Origin: an uncultured Alphaproteobacteria bacterium
Lineage (GTDB): Bacteria; Pseudomonadota; Alphaproteobacteria; HIMB59; GCA-002718135
Direction: 5' to 3'
Assembly (NCBI GenBank): GCA_902607435.1
Contig: CACLJX010000011.1
Span: forward strand, 1 to 63,074
DNA length: 63,074 nt
A program made the translations under genes and the position numbers. How positions within the stretch are numbered: position 1 is the stretch's first letter; every line of letters begins with the position of its first letter. The notes beneath the pieces were generated by a model. The model was given only the letters and a program-made list of their open reading frames with translations, searched no databases and was not told the origin of the DNA. Shown here in pieces: positions 8,319 through 16,509 of the stretch.

Positions 8319-9221
8319 CTAACTTCCTTTGTAAAAAGGCATAGTCAAACAAGCAGGAGCACTTAGTTTAATCCTCAATTTATTGCTAGAAATTATCACT
8401 AAAACAATCATTGTTGCCAAATATGGGGACATATTAAAAAAAGGCGCTGAGCTAAAAAAATTATCAAATGGAACCCAGTCAGGAAATCTAAAACCTTTAC
8501 CCTGAAGATGCATTTGAAAAATTGAAGTGCCACCAAAAATATATGCTCCAATTAAAATTCTACTTGGTTTCCATGTAGAAAAAACAACTAAAGCAAGAGC
8601 AATCCAGCCTCTTCCAGCTATCATTCCTTCTTGCCACATCGGGGCATAACAAATTGATATATATGATCCAGCAAAGGCACACATAGATCCTCCAAATAGG
8701 ATTGCTAAAAGCCTAATTTTTAAAACACTATATCCCAAAGCATGAGCAGAATTATGTGATTCACCCACTGCTCTGACTATTAAACCTGATTTAGTTTTAT
8801 AAAAAAAATACCCCACTAAAAAAACAATTATAAAAGATAGAATAACAAAATACCAAGGTGTTAATCCATCAATAGGAGTCCCGATGTATTTCTTTCCAAT
8901 CATTGAACTTAATCCAATTCCAAAAATTGTTAAAGATAAACCTGTAGCTACTTGATTTGACATTAAAATTAATACTAAAAATGCAAATAGGCCTGACATA
9001 AATATACCTGCCAAAATTGAAAATAAAAAAGCAAGAACATAACTACCTGTAATAACTAGTGTAACAAAAGCAGTAACTGCTCCTACTAACATCATTCCTT
9101 CAACGCCTAAATTAAGTACTCCTGATTTTTCCGTAACTAATTCACCAATACCTGCAAAAACTACAGGGGTTGTAGCAATTAAAACTATTTGAATAAATCC
9201 TATTAATTCTAAATAATTCAT
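8319..9221 (-). CDS. ABC transporter permease, NupQ/YufQ-like
   Basis: A 300-residue polytopic membrane protein of the BPD_transp_2 class with roughly eight hydrophobic segments. The N-terminal GIGELVTEKSGVLNLGVEGMMLVGA motif is diagnostic of the second permease of BMP-type nucleoside transporters. It overlaps the upstream permease gene by four bases (ATGA type), so translation is probably coupled. With the partner permease it forms the inner-membrane channel fed by the BMP binding protein. The length matches the family. Confidence 0.88.
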   Translation of the reverse strand: MNYLELIGFIQIVLIATTPVVFAGIGELVTEKSGVLNLGVEGMMLVGAVTAFVTLVITGSYVLAFLFSILAGIFMSGLFAFLVLILMSNQVATGLSLTIFGIGLSSMIGKKYIGTPIDGLTPWYFVILSFIIVFLVGYFFYKTKSGLIVRAVGESHNSAHALGYSVLKIRLLAILFGGSMCAFAGSYISICYAPMWQEGMIAGRGWIALALVVFSTWKPSRILIGAYIFGGTSIFQMHLQGKGFRFPDWVPFDNFFSSAPFFNMSPYLATMIVLVIISSNKLRIKLSAPACLTMPFYKGS

Positions 9222-10291
9222 TTTGATTTTTTAAACTCAAATTTATATTTAACTAAAAAATCTGCACCTAATAAATAAAAAAGAACTAAACCTTGAAACA
9301 AGAAGCCTACTGCAGCAGGTATTTGCATAAACAATTGAGCATCTTCAGCACCTAAATAAGTTAAAGCAATTACTAGTGAAGCAAAAATTATTCCCAATGG
9401 GTGCAATCTTCCTAAAAATGCAACAATGATAGCAGTAAAACCGTAATTAGGGGAAATATCCCTATATATCAATCCAATTGGACCAGAAACTTCTGCTAAG
9501 CCTGCAATTCCTGCAAAAGCTCCACAAATACCAAAAGCTAAATAAATAAGAATCTTTTGATTAAATCCTGCATAACGTGCTGCTATTGGGCTAAAACCAG
9601 ATACTTTAAGTTGAAAACCAAATATTGTTTTTGCAAAAACAAACCAAGAAATAATAATCAAAATTAAAGTTATAATTAAACCTATATGAATTCTTAAACC
9701 GTCAAATAGTAAAGGCATTCTACCTGAATCACTAAAAGGCCTAGTTTTTGGAAAACTATATCCATCTGGATCTCTCCAAGGTCCTACAACTAAAAAATCT
9801 AAGATTAATAAAGCAACATAAACTAACATTAAGCTAGTAAGTATTTCATTAGTATTAAATTTATTTTTTAATAGTGCTGGTATCATAGCCCAAAGAGAGC
9901 CTCCTATAGCTCCTCCAATAATCATTAATGGAAGTAACCAAAAACTATTTGTATCATGAAAGAAAATTCCTATACCTCCTCCAAATATGGCTCCCATAGT
10001 AAGTTGTCCCTCGGCACCAATATTGTAAATATTATTTTTAAAACAAAAAGCTAATCCAGTTGCTATTAAAGCTAATGGTGTCGCCTTAACTAATAATTCC
10101 GAAATACCGTAAGTTGTTGAAATAGGTGATATAAAAAAAGTATGTAATGCAAAAAGCGCATTAAAACCCATGAGTGAGAAAATAATAGAACCGGTTATTA
10201 ACGTAAGTATAATTGCGATAATTGGCACAAATATATTCATTATATTTGATGATTGTGCTCTTGAAACTATGGTGGGAAATAAATTAGTCAT
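9218..10291 (-). CDS. ABC transporter permease, NupP/YufP-like
   Basis: A 357-residue inner-membrane permease with about ten hydrophobic segments. It carries the family motif FKNNIYNIGAEGQLTMGAIFG near residues 84-104 and KVSGFSPIAARYAGFN near residue 232, both characteristic of the larger permease of BMP-type transporters. It overlaps its neighbours on both sides by four bases, embedding it in the leftward purine operon between the ATPase and the second permease. It is inferred to import purines or nucleosides together with the adjacent components. Confidence 0.88.
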   Translation of the reverse strand: MTNLFPTIVSRAQSSNIMNIFVPIIAIILTLITGSIIFSLMGFNALFALHTFFISPISTTYGISELLVKATPLALIATGLAFCFKNNIYNIGAEGQLTMGAIFGGGIGIFFHDTNSFWLLPLMIIGGAIGGSLWAMIPALLKNKFNTNEILTSLMLVYVALLILDFLVVGPWRDPDGYSFPKTRPFSDSGRMPLLFDGLRIHIGLIITLILIIISWFVFAKTIFGFQLKVSGFSPIAARYAGFNQKILIYLAFGICGAFAGIAGLAEVSGPIGLIYRDISPNYGFTAIIVAFLGRLHPLGIIFASLVIALTYLGAEDAQLFMQIPAAVGFLFQGLVLFYLLGADFLVKYKFEFKKSK

Positions 10292-11790
10292 TTTTTTCCT
10301 CCCATTAATAATCCCAATTTAGTGATATCAATTTCTTTAGTAATAAAAGAGTCAGATAAACTACCATTATAAATGACTGCCAATCGGTGTGTAATTTCAA
10401 TCAATTCATCTATATCTTGAGATAAGACTATTATTGATGTTCCATTTTTAGCAAGATTAATCAGAGATTGGCGTATTGAATATTCTGCTCCAGCATCAAT
10501 TCCCCAAGTAGGATGAGAAATTATTAATAATTTAGGATTAGATGAAATTTCTCTTCCAATCACAAATTTTTGTAAGTTGCCTCCAGATAAACTAGAAGCT
10601 TTAGCATCAGATCCAGGGGTAACAACATTAAAATTATTGATTACTTCATTAGCATAATCTTCAATAAAATTTTTATTTAGTATTCCATGATTAGTAAAAT
10701 TATTATTTGGAAATTGACTTAACAATATATTTTCTGAAAGTGTTAGTTCTGGGACTGCACTATGTCCTAATCTGTTTTCAGGAACAAAAGCTATAGATAA
10801 ATCTCTTCTCTGTTGAGGATTAAAAGATTCAATATTATTTTTTTTAAAAATTATTTCCCCAGAGTCAATAGAACAATTTTCACCTATCAAGATATCCATT
10901 AGTTCTGATTGTCCATTACCTGCTACCCCAGCAATACCAAAAATTTCACCTTCTTTAACTTCAAATGATATATTTTTTAAATCAGTAAAAAAAGGATCAT
11001 TAAATGTACAAGATATTTTTTTTGCTTTAAAATTTATAAAATCTTTAATATGGGAGTAATCTGTTTTTAATTCTTCAAGCTTTTGTCCTAACATTTTTGT
11101 TGCAAGACCTTTGGCAGTTTGATTTTCCGTAGAACATGAATCAATAACTTCACCATTTCTCATTATTGTTACTTCATTGCATAAACTTATAACTTCCTCT
11201 AATTTATGAGTTATATAAAGAATTGTTCTCCCTTCTTTTACAAGAGCTTTAAGAGTTATAAAAAGACTCTCAACTTCTTGAGGTGTTAAAACAGAAGTGG
11301 GCTCATCCATAATTAATAGTTGTGGATCTTGTAAAAGAATTCTTACAATTTCTACTCTTTGTTTTTCTCCAGCTGAAAGTGAAGTAATAGGTGCCTCAAG
11401 ATCTAAAGGTAAATTATATTTTGAAGAAATATCTTCAAGTTGTTGTTGCAATTTTGAATAAGAAATATTTTCTTCTATGCCTAATATCAAATTATCTCTG
11501 ACTGTTAGAGATTCAAAAAGAGAAAAATGCTGAAAAACCATTCCTATACCGTTTTTACGAGCTTCTGATGGAGAATTAATTTTTAAAATATCATTATTAA
11601 AATTTATATATCCTTCTTCAGGTTTGAGTAAGCCATAAAGAACTTTAACTAATGTAGACTTACCTGCTCCATTTTCTCCTAATAAAGCATGAACTGTGGA
11701 TTTATTAATATTAAAAGAAACATTCTTATTAGCAATAACTCTTGGAAATTTTTTAGTTATATTATTAAATTCAACAAATGATTCATTCAT
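10288..11790 (-). CDS. ABC transporter ATP-binding protein with two nucleotide-binding domains (NupO/YufO-like)
   Basis: A 500-residue protein with tandem ABC domains. Domain 1 has Walker A GENGAGKST at residues 38-46, signature LSAGEKQRVEI and Walker B LLIMDEP. Domain 2, from about residue 255, has the relaxed Walker A GVAGNGQSEL and signature LSGGNLQKFVIGRE, as normal for the RbsA/YufO type, in which the second site is degenerate. It energises the two adjacent permeases. Its start overlaps the allA stop by eight bases. Length is as expected. Confidence 0.9.
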   Translation of the reverse strand: MNESFVEFNNITKKFPRVIANKNVSFNINKSTVHALLGENGAGKSTLVKVLYGLLKPEEGYINFNNDILKINSPSEARKNGIGMVFQHFSLFESLTVRDNLILGIEENISYSKLQQQLEDISSKYNLPLDLEAPITSLSAGEKQRVEIVRILLQDPQLLIMDEPTSVLTPQEVESLFITLKALVKEGRTILYITHKLEEVISLCNEVTIMRNGEVIDSCSTENQTAKGLATKMLGQKLEELKTDYSHIKDFINFKAKKISCTFNDPFFTDLKNISFEVKEGEIFGIAGVAGNGQSELMDILIGENCSIDSGEIIFKKNNIESFNPQQRRDLSIAFVPENRLGHSAVPELTLSENILLSQFPNNNFTNHGILNKNFIEDYANEVINNFNVVTPGSDAKASSLSGGNLQKFVIGREISSNPKLLIISHPTWGIDAGAEYSIRQSLINLAKNGTSIIVLSQDIDELIEITHRLAVIYNGSLSDSFITKEIDITKLGLLMGGKK

Positions 11791-12277
11791 AATCTAAAAA
11801 TATTTTACCGTTATTTTGAAAATTATAAATTTCAAGATTATTGGCTGAATCTTTTTTATCTATCGTTAAAAAATTAGAATTTTCAGTAGCTATTAGAGGA
11901 AAATGCCAAACTTGTGGTTTAAAATTTATTCCTTCTTCAGGAGATACAAGAAATGTTTCAATTAAATTAATATCTGGTTCACTAGAAATAGGAGCAACAA
12001 CAACAATAAAATTAGTTTTCTGAAGTGGAATAAAAGCTTGTGAGCTTAAAGGGTGATTTTCAAGCATATTAATTTCTAGAGGAAAATTTCTTTTAATTGA
12101 CTTGAAGATATTGACTCGGCATTGTTTATCATCTCCGTAAATTTCAATATTTACTAGATCATAAAAACTCTTGGTTGTTTCTACATTAATACTTTGAGAC
12201 TCAATATCTTTAGTAGAAACTAATTGTCCATATTTAGAAAAATTATCTTTTGAAATTTTTTTAATTTGCAAATTCAT
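11783..12277 (-). CDS. allA: ureidoglycolate lyase
   Basis: A 164-residue protein starting at the ATG at 12275-12277. Its start MNLQIKKIS and the pattern of NHPLSSQAFIPL and VWHFPLIA follow E. coli AllA (160 residues). An earlier ATG at 12323-12325 would overlap alc and add a non-conserved tail, so it is rejected. The enzyme splits ureidoglycolate to glyoxylate and urea in the cytosol, the last step of the pathway encoded here. It starts five bases after the allantoicase stop and overlaps the transporter ATPase gene by eight bases. Confidence 0.85.
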   Translation of the reverse strand: MNLQIKKISKDNFSKYGQLVSTKDIESQSINVETTKSFYDLVNIEIYGDDKQCRVNIFKSIKRNFPLEINMLENHPLSSQAFIPLQKTNFIVVVAPISSEPDINLIETFLVSPEEGINFKPQVWHFPLIATENSNFLTIDKKDSANNLEIYNFQNNGKIFLDYE

Positions 12278-12281
12278 AATA

Positions 12282-13283
12282 TTATTTAATTTTTCCGTAA
12301 ATTCGAAAACGAGATATCCCACCATCAGGATAAATGTTTAATTTAATATAATTATATTCTTTGTAAAATTTCTTTGGTACTTTTATTTTGAGTGAACTAT
12401 CTGGTTTAAGTTTTGTATTTGCAATAATAGTTTGCCATTTTTTACTATTTTTTATTATTGAATTTATAGATATATTGTTTTTATAATTAATAGCTTGAAC
12501 AGAAAAAAAATCTGGGTAATTACCTTTAAAATAATGGGTATTAATTTCAAATGATATTGGATATCCGCTAAGTCCTAATTTGAGAAGAATCCAGTCATAA
12601 CCCCTCCCTCTTCTTCTGCGTGTTTCCCAACCATTGCCCATATTTTTAGATTTACCAGGTAATAATATATTATTAGCATTACCAAAGTGTTCATCACTAC
12701 ATGCAACTACTTGTGATCCATTAATAACACTAGCCAAATCAATAATTTTTTTATTAGAGATATTTTGTAATAAAAAATCAATATTACCAAGAAGTCTTAA
12801 TCTTGCCACTCCTCCATCTGGATAAATATTTAATCGAACAAAATTGAATGTTTTTGAAGATTTAGATTTTAAAATATTGTTATGATTGGGTTTTATTTTA
12901 CTTTTATTAGTAATTTTGATCCATTTGATATTTTTAAGTTTATTATTTTTTGAAAAACATCCTTCTAATTGAGCATATTCTGGTTGGTTGCCATTAAAAT
13001 AAGTTGTGTCTATATCAACAAGTTGTATTTTACCTGGTTTACCTAATTTAATTATAAGATAATCGTTACCGTCTGATCTCCTTCTCCTTGTTTCCCAGCC
13101 ATCCATCCATTTTCCATGATTATCAAATGCATTTTCTTTAAAAATAGCAGGCAAAGGATTAATAATTCGTGTAGCAGGAGCAAAAAATTCATCCGAACAA
13201 TTAATAATTTTTGTACCAAGCATTGGATTAGCCAAATCTATTGCATTTTTAATAATATATTTTTTACTCATTAATGATTTCAT
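12282..13283 (-). CDS. alc: allantoicase
   Basis: A 333-residue protein made of two tandem allantoicase repeats: each half contains a GWETRRRR segment (about residues 61 and 218) followed by a KLG strand and an NIYPDGG-x-x-R motif (about 153 and 318). The family hydrolyses allantoate to ureidoglycolate and urea. Two starts are possible: ATG at 13283, or ATG at 13271, which makes a short ATGAGTAA overlap with the uraD stop. The latter looks more natural, but the choice is not certain. It lies between uraD and allA, in pathway order. Confidence 0.9.
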   Translation of the reverse strand: MKSLMSKKYIIKNAIDLANPMLGTKIINCSDEFFAPATRIINPLPAIFKENAFDNHGKWMDGWETRRRRSDGNDYLIIKLGKPGKIQLVDIDTTYFNGNQPEYAQLEGCFSKNNKLKNIKWIKITNKSKIKPNHNNILKSKSSKTFNFVRLNIYPDGGVARLRLLGNIDFLLQNISNKKIIDLASVINGSQVVACSDEHFGNANNILLPGKSKNMGNGWETRRRRGRGYDWILLKLGLSGYPISFEINTHYFKGNYPDFFSVQAINYKNNISINSIIKNSKKWQTIIANTKLKPDSSLKIKVPKKFYKEYNYIKLNIYPDGGISRFRIYGKIK

Positions 13284-13773
13284 CTAATCTAAATTTAGCT
13301 ATTTTTTTAACTTGATTTATTGATTCTGCTATTTCCAAATCAATATCTTCGTTTGTTAAACGTCTTTTAAACTCATCAATAATAATAGATTTATTTGCTC
13401 CCTTGACAGCAAATATGAAAGGTATGGAAAATTTTAATTTATATTCATCATTCATTCTATTAAATAATAAGAATTCATCTTCTGTACAATTGTCTAATCC
13501 GACATTTCTTTGTTCTTTTTTTGACATTTCAGTTAATTCATTAGTAATTTTCAGTTTGATACCTAAATCAGGATGATTTATTAAAATATTTTTTTTTGAA
13601 TCTATATCTAAATCATCAAATTCATTTATAAAAACTTCAATCATGTCATTTTTATTATTAAATGGTCTCTTTTTGTCAGAAGAAATAGCAATTGAAGAAG
13701 TTTTTTCAAAAATATTATTGAAATTTTCAATAAATTCTTCAGATGATAAATTATTTACATCTTGAATTTTCAT
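13264..13773 (-). CDS. uraD: OHCU decarboxylase
   Basis: A 169-residue helical protein of the 2-oxo-4-hydroxy-4-carboxy-5-ureidoimidazoline decarboxylase family, which gives S-allantoin from OHCU. The catalytic histidine is H67 in the NHPDLG motif; further family signatures are EQRNVGLDNCTEDEF and the SIPFIFAVKG segment near residue 120. No peroxisomal or signal sequence is present. It starts one base after the puuE stop and overlaps alc. Its partner, HIU hydrolase (uraH), is encoded just across the divergent promoter. Confidence 0.9.
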   Translation of the reverse strand: MKIQDVNNLSSEEFIENFNNIFEKTSSIAISSDKKRPFNNKNDMIEVFINEFDDLDIDSKKNILINHPDLGIKLKITNELTEMSKKEQRNVGLDNCTEDEFLLFNRMNDEYKLKFSIPFIFAVKGANKSIIIDEFKRRLTNEDIDLEIAESINQVKKIAKFRLDEIINE

Positions 13774-13774
13774 T

Positions 13775-14668
13775 TTATTGATAATTCTTATACCAATGAT
13801 CAGCTATTTCATCTCGTCTGCAAATCCAAACATCATCAAAATTTTGGACGTAATCTAAAAACCTTATTAAGGATTGTATCCTTCCAGGTCTCCCTATTAA
13901 TCTGCAATGCAAACCTACAGACATCATTTTGGGATTGTTTTCACCTTCTTTATACAAACAATCAAAAGAATCTTTTAAGTATTGAAAAAATTGTTCACCA
14001 CTATTAAAACCTTGGCTTGTAGCAAATCTCATATCATTATTATCTAATGTATATGGGATAATTAAATGTTTTTTGTTTCCAATTTTTTCCCAATTAGGCA
14101 AGTCATCACTATATGAATCACTGTCATAAATAACATCAGTATTTTCTATAATAAGTCTTCTAGTATTGGGACTAGTTCTCCCCGTATACCAACCTTTAGG
14201 GTAAGTCCCAAAAATTTCATTAATTATATTGTAAGATTTTATAATATGATCTTTTTCAGTTGTTTCATCTACAAATTGATAATCAATCCACCGGTACCCA
14301 TGACTAACTACTTCAAAATTTGATTCTTTTATTGCTGAACAAATTTCATTATTTTGTTGAAGAGCTAAACCAACTCCAAAAATTGTTAAGGGAAGTTTTC
14401 TTTCAACAAACTTATTGTAAATACGCCAAAAACCTCTGCGTGATCCATATTCATAAATAGATTCAATATTCATGTGTCTATCCTCGATTGGCTTGGCTCC
14501 AATTATTTCTGAAAGGAAAGTTTCTGAGTGTTTATCTCCATTAAGAACACAATTTTCTCCACCTTCTTCATAATTTAAAACAAATTGAAGAGCTAATTTT
14601 GCTTTATTAGGCCAAGTCACTTTATAGTCGTTTTTGCCATATCCAATAAAGTTTCTAGGATTACTCAT
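13775..14668 (-). CDS. puuE: allantoinase of the polysaccharide-deacetylase fold (PuuE)
   Basis: A 297-residue cytosolic protein of the NodB/polysaccharide-deacetylase superfamily, in the PuuE branch. It starts NPRNFIGYG and contains NYEEGGENCVLNGD near residue 31, FGVGLALQQN near residue 98, VSHGYRWIDYQ near residue 121 and YTGRTSPNTRRL near residue 163, all typical of PuuE. This cofactor-independent allantoinase hydrolyses allantoin to allantoate. It is the first gene of the leftward purine operon. A GAGG sequence lies about 13 bases before the ATG, and a 12-base direct repeat covers the start. Confidence 0.9.
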   Translation of the reverse strand: MSNPRNFIGYGKNDYKVTWPNKAKLALQFVLNYEEGGENCVLNGDKHSETFLSEIIGAKPIEDRHMNIESIYEYGSRRGFWRIYNKFVERKLPLTIFGVGLALQQNNEICSAIKESNFEVVSHGYRWIDYQFVDETTEKDHIIKSYNIINEIFGTYPKGWYTGRTSPNTRRLIIENTDVIYDSDSYSDDLPNWEKIGNKKHLIIPYTLDNNDMRFATSQGFNSGEQFFQYLKDSFDCLYKEGENNPKMMSVGLHCRLIGRPGRIQSLIRFLDYVQNFDDVWICRRDEIADHWYKNYQ

Positions 14669-14692
14669 TTAATATATTGCCTCATTTAATAT
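14664..14692. repeat. 12-bp direct repeat at the puuE start
   Basis: CTCATTTAATAT occurs at 14664-14675 and again at 14681-14692, with a 17-base period. The first copy covers the puuE start codon. The spacing is close to 1.6 helical turns. This may be an operator for the divergent purine operons or a recent small duplication; the sequence alone does not decide. Confidence 0.55.
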
Positions 14693-14725
14693 TTAAATAA
14701 ATACTGTATAATTATATTAATAATT
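14669..14725. promoter_or_regulatory. 57-bp divergent promoter region of the purine operons
   Basis: All of the purine genes on both strands diverge from this short gap. A perfect TATAAT lies at 14707-14712 on the plus strand, about 14 bases before the uraH ATG, so the rightward transcript would have almost no leader. I see no convincing -35 box at normal spacing. Because the gap is so small, one bound regulator could control both operons. Confidence 0.5.
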
Positions 14726-15082
14726 ATGTCGAACGGTTATTTAACAACACATGTTTTAGATATTTTCAATGGAACCCCTGGAAAAGGAATAAAAGGGAAA
14801 ATTTTTCGTATTGAAAATGAAAAAAAACACAAAATAAAGGAATTCAAACTAAATAATGATGGTAGATCTGACTCACCTATTCTAGAAAAAGAAGTTTTTA
14901 CAGTAGGAAAATATGAGTTAATTTTTTATTGTGGAGAATATTTTAAAAATTTCACAACTATAAAAGAACCATTTTTTATTGATGATGTAGTAATTCGCTT
15001 TGGAATAAATGACTCTGATCAACACTATCATGTGCCATTACTTGTTTCTCCTTGGAGTTATTCTACTTATCGAGGAAGTTAA
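14726..15082 (+). CDS. uraH: 5-hydroxyisourate hydrolase
   Basis: A 118-residue transthyretin-like protein. It opens with LTTHVLDIFNGTPGKGI (catalytic H9), has the middle HYHVPLLVSPWSYSTY segment, and ends exactly in YRGS, the C-terminal signature that separates HIU hydrolases from transthyretins. It converts 5-hydroxyisourate to OHCU, feeding UraD. No signal peptide is seen. It is the first gene of the rightward operon, and its TAA overlaps the xdhA ATG by one base (TAATG). Confidence 0.93.
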   Translation: MSNGYLTTHVLDIFNGTPGKGIKGKIFRIENEKKHKIKEFKLNNDGRSDSPILEKEVFTVGKYELIFYCGEYFKNFTTIKEPFFIDDVVIRFGINDSDQHYHVPLLVSPWSYSTYRGS

Positions 15083-16509
15083 TGATAAAGAATGAAATAG
15101 AATTCATTCTAAATGATAATTTAATTAAGATTAAAGATATTGATACTAATGTTACTGTACTAAACTATTTAAGATCTAATAAAAAATTAACTGGGACAAA
15201 AGAAGGATGCGCTTCTGGAGATTGTGGGGCCTGTACTGCTGTAACAGCAGAATTAAATAATAATAAACTTACATATAAATCAATCAATACATGCATAACG
15301 TTTCTTTATAATCTCCATGGCAAACAATTAATAACAGTAGAGAATATAGGGAAAGACAAACTTCATCCTGTTCAACAATCAATGATAGATAATGATGGAT
15401 CACAATGTGGTTTTTGTACTCCAGGTTTTGTAATGGCTATGTTTGGAATGTATAAAAATAAAATCAAACCTACAAATAATAATATAGATGAATATTTAGC
15501 AGGAAATTTATGTAGATGTACTGGATACAAATCTATTAAAAATGCAGCAAGAAAAATGTATTCCTATGGTAGGAATGATAAATTTACAAAAAATAAAAAA
15601 ATTACAATTAAATTATTAAAATCAATCAATAAAAATGATGTCATAATAGATAATAATAAAAAGAAATTTTATATTCCTAGTAATTTAAATAATTTGATCA
15701 AAGAGACTCAAAAATTATCAAAATTTAAATTTTTATCTGGAGGAACAGATCTCACTTTAGAAGTAACAAAACAAAACAAGGAAATAAATTCATTAATATA
15801 TTTGGGTAACAACAAGGACTTAAATTATATTAATATAAAAAATAATTACCTACATGTTGGAGCAGCTACCCCAATCAATGATTTGATTCCTAAACTAAAG
15901 AATATTTATCCTTCTTTTGCAGATATGTTTTATCGATATGGATCAATTCAAATAAGAAATGTAGCAACTATTGGCGGAAATTTAGCAAGCGCATCACCAA
16001 TAGGAGACTGTTCACCAGCGCTTTTAGCTTTAAATAGTTCGCTATTAATACAAGGCAAAATACAAAGAGAAGTTCATATTAACAAATTTTTTAAATCTTA
16101 CAGGAAAACAACATTAAAAAATAAAGAATTCATTAAAGAAATTAAAATTCCAATATTTAAAAATTGTATTTTTAAATGCTATAAAATTAGTAAACGATTT
16201 GACGATGATATTTCTAGTGTGTTTGTAGCTTTTTTATTAAATCTCAAGAAAAATTTAATCATTGATATGAACATTGCTTTTGGAGGAATGGCAGCTACTC
16301 CTAAACTAGCTTCTAAAACTCAAAAATTCTTAATTGGTAAAAAATTTAATTATAATAATATTCATATATCTAAAAAAATTATTGAAAATGATTTTAATCC
16401 ATTAAGTGATATGAGGGCATCGAGTCAGTACCGAAATATAGTAAGCCAAAATTTACTAGAGAGATTTTATTTAGAAGTAAAAAATAACAGATCAGAAACA
16501 ATTAATTAA
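15082..16509 (+). CDS. xdhA: xanthine dehydrogenase small subunit (2Fe-2S and FAD)
   Basis: A 475-residue subunit starting at the ATG at 15082-15084. The plant-type [2Fe-2S] ligands are C43, C48, C51 and C71; the second cluster uses C109, C112, C144 and C146 (CGFCTPG and CRCTGY). The FAD domain follows, with FLSGGTDL near residue 220 and IGGNLASASPIGDCSPALL near residue 300. It passes electrons from the molybdenum subunit to NAD. It is immediately followed by xdhB with no gap. An in-frame start ten codons upstream would overlap uraH and is unlikely. Confidence 0.93.
   Translation: MIKNEIEFILNDNLIKIKDIDTNVTVLNYLRSNKKLTGTKEGCASGDCGACTAVTAELNNNKLTYKSINTCITFLYNLHGKQLITVENIGKDKLHPVQQSMIDNDGSQCGFCTPGFVMAMFGMYKNKIKPTNNNIDEYLAGNLCRCTGYKSIKNAARKMYSYGRNDKFTKNKKITIKLLKSINKNDVIIDNNKKKFYIPSNLNNLIKETQKLSKFKFLSGGTDLTLEVTKQNKEINSLIYLGNNKDLNYINIKNNYLHVGAATPINDLIPKLKNIYPSFADMFYRYGSIQIRNVATIGGNLASASPIGDCSPALLALNSSLLIQGKIQREVHINKFFKSYRKTTLKNKEFIKEIKIPIFKNCIFKCYKISKRFDDDISSVFVAFLLNLKKNLIIDMNIAFGGMAATPKLASKTQKFLIGKKFNYNNIHISKKIIENDFNPLSDMRASSQYRNIVSQNLLERFYLEVKNNRSETIN

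Noticed and set aside
12278-12325. Longer start for allA
   Set aside because: The extra 16 residues overlap alc; the ATG at 12275 aligns with the start of known AllA.
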